DNA from: Nelumbo lutea | Taxonomy: Eukaryota; Streptophyta; Magnoliopsida; Proteales; Nelumbonaceae | Length of the DNA stretch: 64,000 nucleotides | Direction of reading: 5' to 3' | Assembly (NCBI GenBank): GCA_022828595.1 | Contig: JAKGHH010000004.1 | Span: 57,562,422 to 57,626,421, forward strand | Shown: in pieces, positions 57,893 through 64,000 of the stretch | Position numbering within the stretch: position 1 is the first letter of the stretch | Layout of the letters: every line of letters starts with the position of its first letter | Notes under the pieces: model-generated | Seen by the model: the letters and a program-made list of their open reading frames with translations, nothing else | Told to the model about the DNA's origin: nothing | The model's database searches: none | Translations under genes and position numbers: made by a program

Positions 57893-58670
57893 ATGGCTAA
57901 CGGATCTTTTGCAAAGCTTCTTGATGACAACAAGCTTAAGGGCCCAAACTATGCCGACTGGTACAGGAACCTTATGCTGGTCCTAGCTTCTGAAAAGCTG
58001 GACAATGTGGCAAAGAATCCTGCCCCGGAGCATCCGGGAGACAGGGCTTCTGAGGCCCGAAGGAGAGACTATCAGGAATGGGAGGAGAAGAACTCCCTAG
58101 CCTAGTGTTACATCATTGCCTCTTTGGACAATCCAATATAGAGGCAGTTCAATAAGATCGAACTTGCCAAGGACATATTGGACAGCCTGAGGACGATGTA
58201 TGAAGAGCAGAATCGTTCTACTCGACAAAAGATCTTGAAACAGTTCATGACCACTCAAATGTCCAAGGGCCAACAAATTCACGATCATTGTCTTCGAATG
58301 ATGGGTTATATCAATGAACTGGAGGCTCTTGGATCCGGGCTGGACCTTTCAACCCAGATAGATGCTATCCTTAATTTTTTGCCTCCTTCCTTTAATCCGT
58401 TCATAATGAATTATAATATGAACAAGCTAATTGTCAGCTTGCAAGAGCTCAGCAATATGTTGCAAAGAGTCGAAGAACTGATTAGAAAGGATGAGCCTGT
58501 AGCTATGCTTGTTGAAGCTAGCAAAATGGGCAAGAGAAAGAGGAAGGCAAAGAAGCCTCAGAAGAAAGCCACTAAGGGCAAGAAGTAGAAGAAAGACAAA
58601 GCATCGGAAGTCTGTCACTTTTGCAAGAAGACCGGCCACTGGAAAATGAATTGTCCTGCTTACCCGGAAT
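57893..58670 (+). pseudogene. Copia gag (Cop-8)
   Basis: ATG at 57893 (MANGSFAKLLDDNKLKGPNYAD). UBN2-type gag in two blocks: 57893-58102 ending at a TAG after KNSLA, a second TAG at 58139-58141 (CAG in Cop-2), then an open stretch 58178-58588 with QFMTTQMSKGQQIHDHC and FNPFIMNYNMNKL. A TAG at 58586-58588 in the basic tail, shared with Cop-2, precedes an intact zinc knuckle CHFCKKTGHWKMNC (58613-58654). The knuckle is the best kept in the copia copies. Confidence 0.87.
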
Positions 58671-60100
58671 CCAAGAAAGGTAATTTCGAAACTTGTGTTA
58701 TAGAAACCAATTTATTGGTAGCTTCCGCGTCCTGGTGTATTGACTCCGGGGCTTCAACTCATGCGTGTAACTCACTGCAGGGGTTCAAGGTAAGCAGAAG
58801 GATGAGTGAAGGAGAAGTCACTCTCTACTTGGGGACTACTACAACTGTTGCAGCTGCGGCAAAAGGAACCGTGGAGTTAATTTTTATAGAAGGAAAATTT
58901 GTACTCAAAGATTATCTTTATGTACAAAACATAAGAAGAAATTTGATTTCTGTTTCAAAACTGTTTGCAGATGGTTATTCTGTCTTCTTTAGTAATATGA
59001 TTACTATTAAAAAAATAACAGATTCATCGCATACGAGGAACTGGAGAACGGTTTCTATGTTCTACATCCTTCTCTAGAAACTAACATAACCAAAACTACG
59101 TCGGCTGAAATCCCCAAGAAGAGAGCCCGTGATACAGTTAATCCCACGTGTCTGGCATTACTGACATGGCCACATCGGTGTTGACCGAATCACAAGGTTG
59201 GTAAAGGATGGTCCTTTGGATTTTCTAACTGTAGAAGATCTTCCCACCTATGAGCCTTGCCTACAAGGCAAGATGACGAAACGGCCATTTGACGGTAAGC
59301 CTGAAAGATGTACAGGCACACTTGACCTAATACATATTGATGTATGTGGTCCCCTGAGTGTTAGGATACGAAATCAACATATGTATTTCATCACCTTCAC
59401 AGATGATTTCTCACGATATGGTTACATGTACCTAATGAGACACGTCTGAATCTTTTGAAAAGTTCAAAGAGTTTAGACAAGAGATCGAGAAACAGTTGGG
59501 GAGATAAATTAAAGCCCTTCAGTCTGATCGAGGTGGCGAGTATCTCTCTGTCGAATTCAGGGACTACTTAAAGGACAATGGGATAGTATCACAATTTGCT
59601 CCTCCTGCTACACCACAACTTAACGGTGTCTCAGAGAGGAGGAATAGGGCCTTATTGGATATAGTCCAGTCACTTCTCATACACTCAGAACCCCACATCC
59701 TTTTGGGGTTATGCATTAGAGACTGCGATTTACTTGCTGAATCGGGTTCCAACCAAATCGGTTCCGAACACTCCATATGAACTTTGGAATGGAAAGAAAC
59801 CAAGTGTCAGACACTTGAATATTTGGGGTTGTCCAACACACGTTAAAAGAACGAGTGCAGACAAGTTGGAATCCAAGACCAGCCGTTGCTTATTTGTAGG
59901 CTACCCAAAAGGCTCTGTAGGTTACCTATTCTATGACCTAAGTGAGCAGAAAGTGTTCTGCAGTCGAAATGCCCAATTCTTGGAGACCGATTACATCCTG
60001 GACACCCATCGTCAGGAAATTGATCTTGATGAGGAAAGCTCAGGAGCAGTGGGAGATGTTCCACAAGTTCCAGGTAGTGACCAACCTAGAAGATCTACTC
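58671..60100 (+). pseudogene. Copia protease and integrase (Cop-8)
   Basis: Protease CIDSGASTHACNS (58735-58775) in an open stretch to 59077. A one-base loss near 59152 disrupts the NPTCLWHY zinc segment. The integrase core runs 59198-59449 (CLQGKMTKRPFDGK, HIDVCGPLS, FTDDFSRYGYMYL) with a deletion in RHKSE. A TAA at 59505-59507 and a frameshift near 59690 follow. The C-terminal domain is open at 59734-60183 (IWGCPTHVKRTS, LFVGYPKGSVGYLFYD), ending PRRSTRVSRP. Confidence 0.87.
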
Positions 60101-60883
60101 GGGTATCTAGGCCACCAGTCCATTATTGTTATGACCAGGATAGTTACCTGGTGGAAACCTTGACTAGTGAGTGGAGGCCATGAGAGTAGAGATGAACTCA
60201 ATGGAGACCAATGGAGTCTGGACTCTAGTAGATCCGCCTTCCGGGGTAAAAGCAATCGGCTACAAATGGATTTACAAGAGGAAGAAGGGCCCCGATGGTA
60301 GGGTTGAGACCTTCAAAGCTCGTCTGGTGGCAAAAAAGGTATACTCAGAAAGAGGGCATCGATTATGAGGAAACCTTTTCACCTGTGGCCATGCTCAAGT
60401 CCATTAGGATCCTGCTAGCTGTAGCATCATACCATGATTATGAGATTTGACAGATGGATGTCAAAACTGCATTCCTGAATGGAGATTTTACTGAAGATAT
60501 CTATATGCAGCAGCCGCAAGGCTTCATAACTGCGGGTCAGGAAAACATGGTATGTAAACTTAATAGATCCATTTATGGACTTAAGCAAGCTTCTAGAAGT
60601 TCGAACATCCATATTGACTCTGCTGTCAAATCGTTTGACTTCGAGTAGAATCCGGATGAACCCTGTGTTTATAGGAAGTACAGTGGAGATAAGGTTACCT
60701 TCTTGGTTCTGTATGTAGATGAAATTCTACTCATTTGGAATGATGTAGGAATGTCGACTACGGTGAAAGTATGGCTTTCACAGCAATTCTCCATGGAAGA
60801 TCTTGGAGAAGCCTCCTATATATTGGGTCTTCGACTTTATAGAGATAGATCGAAGCGGAAAATAGGATTATCCCAATCTTCCT
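60101..60883 (+). pseudogene. Copia reverse transcriptase, truncated (Cop-8)
   Basis: A deletion near 60170 removes the EEDPVTYAEAMLD segment. KWIYKRKKGPDGRVET is intact, with an added A near 60336 shifting the frame. DVKTAFLNGDFTEDIYMQQP (60456-60515) is motif A. A TAG at 60646-60648 replaces CAG. The catalytic motif reads LYVDEILLI, so the second Asp of YVDD is Glu. The gene ends at about 60883 before RNase H. Confidence 0.85.
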
Positions 60884-60943
60884 ACATCACATGGATGCCC
60901 AAAAATTGCGGAATAAGGGGGCGAATTTCAAAATATTTTCTCT
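60884..60943 (-). repeat. Copia LTR 3'-end scrap
   Basis: About 60 bp matching 61382-61441 in the same orientation, joined directly to leader sequence at 60944. It marks a deletion/inversion junction. Confidence 0.6.
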
Positions 60944-61352
60944 CCTTCTCTGCGTTGCCATCTTCAATCCAAAAATGAAAATAAATAGAAATCCTATTTC
61001 AATTAATAATTACATCAGACCGACTTCCTATACATTGAGTCTAAAAAATTAAAAAAAAAATATTTACAGACCAAATGTAATAAATTCAAGAAACTGCAAA
61101 TCTTGCAGTTCTCCCTGCGCAAAACAAGAATTCGATCTCCTCTTGTACGAACAACCCATAAATCAAGAAAATCATATAGAATTATTCTAAATAATAATCA
61201 GATTTTCATAAAATTAATTTCAGATTATTTGCCCATCAGTTTCGGGAACAAATTTCCCCAAACCCGTATCTGCGCAAATTGGGTAGAACGCCTTCTCCCT
61301 ATTTGCGCAGGTTCAGATCTGAAACAGAATGGTTCAAGATTTGAGCCATGGT
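60944..61352 (-). other. Cop-10 leader remnant (minus strand)
   Basis: Inverted copia leader, proximal part, matching 590-992 and the reverse of 54151-54425 plus 56378-56520. It shows the leader without the Cop-9 insertion, confirming that insertion's boundaries. Confidence 0.75.
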
Positions 61353-61362
61353 TCTGATACCA
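61353..61362 (-). other. Primer-binding site, initiator-Met tRNA (Cop-10)
   Basis: The minus strand reads TGGTATCAGA followed by AC in place of GC. One base separates it from the LTR end at 61364. Confidence 0.8.
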
Positions 61363-61363
61363 C

Positions 61364-63068
61364 TGAAGGGATAGGAAATCCATCACATGGATGCCCAAAG
61401 ATTGCGGAATAAGGGGGAAAATTTCAAAATATTTTCTCTCCCTTCAACTGGGAATCGAATTCCCTATTTAGAAAATCATATTTTCAAAGATCATTCTTGA
61501 ACCCTAAACTGAACCAGATCTGAACCAAAAGGAGTAGGAAGAGATAATACCTGATACAGAGAAATAATATCTCTCAATGGAGGTGTTAACGCCCAAGGAA
61601 TGATCCAAAATCTGCTCCCACTGAAGATGGCGCAGTGCAGGGTGGAGCAGAATCAGTAGTGTTCTTCCAAAAGAACTTGAACCTTCTCCAGAATCACCTG
61701 GACGGCTTGTGATACAACTCCCTCCAATATTTTCTCCAAAAGATTGGAATCAAAATCCAATCTTGATTTCTCCCAAGAACTGGAGATCGAACTGCTGTAG
61801 GCCTGCAGGAAGGAGGCGGCAAGAGAGTATTTGCAGGGTGCAGATTCTCTCTTCTGTGTGTATAAAGGCTGCCACCCCCTCTTCCTTTTGTAGACTTAAA
61901 GGGATCAGCTCCTAATCCCATTAGGATTTGCTAACCCAAATCATATCTAGATTAGAAGTCCCTTTAAGATAAGGGATAACCCTTATCTTATCTGTAGATT
62001 AGATCAGCCATCTCCTAATCTAATTAGGAAATTTCCATATCTAAATCTTATTTAAATCTTGGACTCTCTAAGTGGATAGGGTGTGGGCCCAATCCTATCA
62101 GCTGATCCATCTCAGAATTCGCCCCTTAAGTGACTAATCAAATTAGCCCTGTTCGAAATGGGCTTAAGGCCCAATTAAGGTTATGTATTCATTTAGCCTT
62201 CCAAACTGCTGCCCAGTTGGGTTTCCTTGTATGGCATGGGACCCAAACATTGATTTACACATCAGCCACTTGGGTTCAGCCCAGACTTTGTTACAAGGCT
62301 TGGCCGAATACACTGTTATGGACAGTGCACCCCCTGAAACCAATAAAATGGGCTCTATGTGCCCAACACTTACCCTAAGTGGTCCCTGGGCCAATCCACC
62401 TTGTAACACCCAGGGACTGTGGGCAGATGCAAGAGTAGCCCATTAGGTATTATCCTCAATGGTCTTAACACTTAACCTCTCAGCCCATAATGATCATACA
62501 CTACTCGACAAGAGAGGACCTCTCCCTCGGCTGCAAGGTACAGTGTTGCACTCTCTGCTTATATGGATCCCGGGAATTAAAACCTTTTGCAAATCATTTC
62601 AAAACCATAATGTATATACTTTTATATCTCATATAAAATATATTTTGCAAAACAAATTTCAATGATTGAAATCGGCTACCGGCAGTCTTAGTTTCCATCA
62701 GTGAGAGTGCATCCCCGATCATTACCTTTGTCCGACAAAGGGGCTGATCCTGTCACTATGATCACCCACTTAGATGAATTCTCAGACTGTCCCAACATAC
62801 CCCATGTTTTGACCCCTGCTAAGGATCACACTGATTGGTACATCAAAAACAGCCCAATCCGACACATAGTGCAGTATCATAATCGAGTCTAGGGGTCGGG
62901 TGTAACTTTCCAGTTTTGTCCATCAATCTCCAAGGTCCAGGGCAATACTGGAAATGTGGTTCAGTTCAAAAATTCAATTAATCCTACACTGTATGTGCCT
63001 AGGGTCTCACCCTGGTAGCTGAGACAAGCCACCCCAACCGACTTGGTGGCACCATAGTGTTAGCCTTG
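61364..63068 (-). repeat. Cop-10 LTR, 5' end truncated
   Basis: Minus-strand copia LTR missing about its first 200 bp at 63068. It carries a clear 10-bp-arm palindrome AAGATAAGGG/CCCTTATCTT at 61966-61989. The junction at 63068 holds a 19-bp tandem duplication. Confidence 0.87.
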
Positions 63069-63088
63069 TCACCATAGTGTTAGCCTTG

Positions 63089-64000
63089 AGGATAATACCT
63101 GATGGGCTAATCTTGCATCTGCCCACTGTCCCTGGGTGTTACAAGGTGGCTTGGCCCAGGGACCACTTAGGGTAAGTGTTGGGCCCATAGAGCCCATCTG
63201 ATGGGTTTCAGGGGGTGCACTGTCCATAACAGTGTATTCGGCCAAGCCTTGTAACAAAGGCTGGGCTGAACCCATGTGGCTGATGTGTAGATCAATGTTT
63301 GGGTGCCACGCCATGCACGGAAGCCCAACTGGGCAGCAGTTTATAAGGCTAAATGAATACATAACCCAAAATGGGCCTTAAGCCCATTTCGAACTGGGCT
63401 AATTTGATTACTCATTAAGGGGCGAATTATGAGATAAGTTCCGTAGATAAGATTGAGCCCACACCCTATCAACTCAGAGAGTCCATGATCTAAATGAGAT
63501 TTAGATCTGGAAACTTCCTAATTAGATTAGGAGATGGCTGATCTAATCTGCAGATAAGATAAGGATTATCCCTTATCTTAATGGGACTTCTAATCTAGAT
63601 ATGATTTGGGTTAGCAACTCCCAATGGGATTAGGAGCTGATCCCTTTAAGTCTATAAAAGGAAAAGGGTCGGCAGCCTTTAGAAACAACACAATAGACAA
63701 CCAACAGTCTTGTTTTCAGAGATGAGATCACAGAAAAGAGAATTCTGCACCCTGCAAATACTCTATAACCGCCTCTTTCCTCCAGCCGCCGCCTACAGTA
63801 GTTAGATCTCCATTCCTTGGGAGAAATCAAGATTGGATCATGATTCCAATGTTTTGGAGAAAAGATTGGTAGGAGTTGTATTCACAAGCCATCCAAGTGA
63901 TTCTTGAGAAGGATCAAGTTCTTTTGGAAGAACACTACTGATTCAGCTCCACCCTACACTGCGCCATCTTCAGTGGGAGCAGATTTTGGATCCTACCTTG
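63089..64000 (+). repeat. Cop-11 LTR, 5' truncated, runs off window
   Basis: Plus-strand copia LTR beginning in its middle (AGGATAATACCTGATGGGC) and continuing past the window end through GGCAGCC and CACCTTG-type U5 sequence. With Cop-10 it forms an inverted repeat whose arms exceed 900 bp. Confidence 0.85.

Larger units (their letters stand above)
52402..60883 (+). mobile_element. Cop-8: Ty1/copia element, 3' truncated
   Basis: Plus strand. 5' LTR 52402-54137, primer site 54139-54150, leader 54151-57892 (split by solo LTR Cop-9), gag to RT 57893-60883. It is cut in RT at about 60883 and joined to an inverted copia LTR piece. The bases just before the LTR (CAAGTGGGAGC, 52391-52401) are polypurine-tract sequence, so this LTR too has a tract on one side and a primer site on the other. 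Confidence 0.85.

Noticed and set aside
1..64000. Possible host protein-coding genes
   Set aside because: Every frame over 100 residues either matches gag/pol domains of the elements or lies inside an LTR or leader that recurs elsewhere in the window. No intron-exon gene structure with a recognisable host domain was seen.

Overview
This window looks like plant nuclear heterochromatin made almost entirely of LTR retrotransposons. I see no host gene, tRNA, rRNA or CRISPR array. A flowering plant is implied by the Ty1/copia primer sites matching plant initiator-Met tRNA (TGGTATCAGAGC), the Ty3 primer sites matching tRNA-Asp (TGGCGCCGTTGCCGGGG), the non-chromoviral (Athila/Tat-like) Ty3 polyprotein, and TATA-bearing LTRs of 1.4-2.0 kb. 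The species cannot be named from the sequence.

Four families recur. (1) One Ty1/copia family (here Cop-1 to Cop-11; LTR about 1.75-1.95 kb, leader about 1-1.8 kb, gag-PR-IN-RT-RNaseH). (2) One Ty3 family (Gyp-1, Gyp-2; LTR about 1.55 kb), plus a related solo LTR. (3) A second Ty3-like LTR family seen only as fragments (L3). (4) A young non-autonomous Ty3-type element with gag but no pol (TRG, TR-GAG type).

Layout: 1-4685 minus-strand copia (leader, shared LTR, 3' pol); 4686-5236 scrambled filler and a Ty3 leader; 5237-11701 Gyp-1, a deletion derivative keeping gag, protease and the pol tail; 11702-17757 Cop-2 (minus); 17758-23756 Gyp-2 (minus) with the only long RT-RNaseH-IN reading frame; 23757-24536 L3 LTR fragment; 24537-41103 Cop-3 (plus), split by Cop-4 (itself carrying a solo Ty3 LTR), solo LTR Cop-5 and near-complete LTR Cop-6; 41104-42273 L3 fragments; 42274-52362 Cop-7 (minus), its LTR split by TRG (42482-50961); 52402-60883 Cop-8 (plus) with nested solo LTR Cop-9; 60884-64000 inverted copia LTR/leader pieces (Cop-10 minus, Cop-11 plus).

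All autonomous copies are broken by stops and frameshifts, many of them CAG-to-TAG changes. TRG is the exception in age: its two LTRs are almost identical, so it moved recently and must have used RT and integrase supplied by other elements. It shares with Gyp-1 the tRNA-Asp primer site, the polypurine tract, the LTR start TGATGA and a triplicated 27-bp hairpin upstream of the polypurine tract. The outer stem of that hairpin covaries between copies, which makes it the best candidate in the window for an undescribed cis-acting RNA element.
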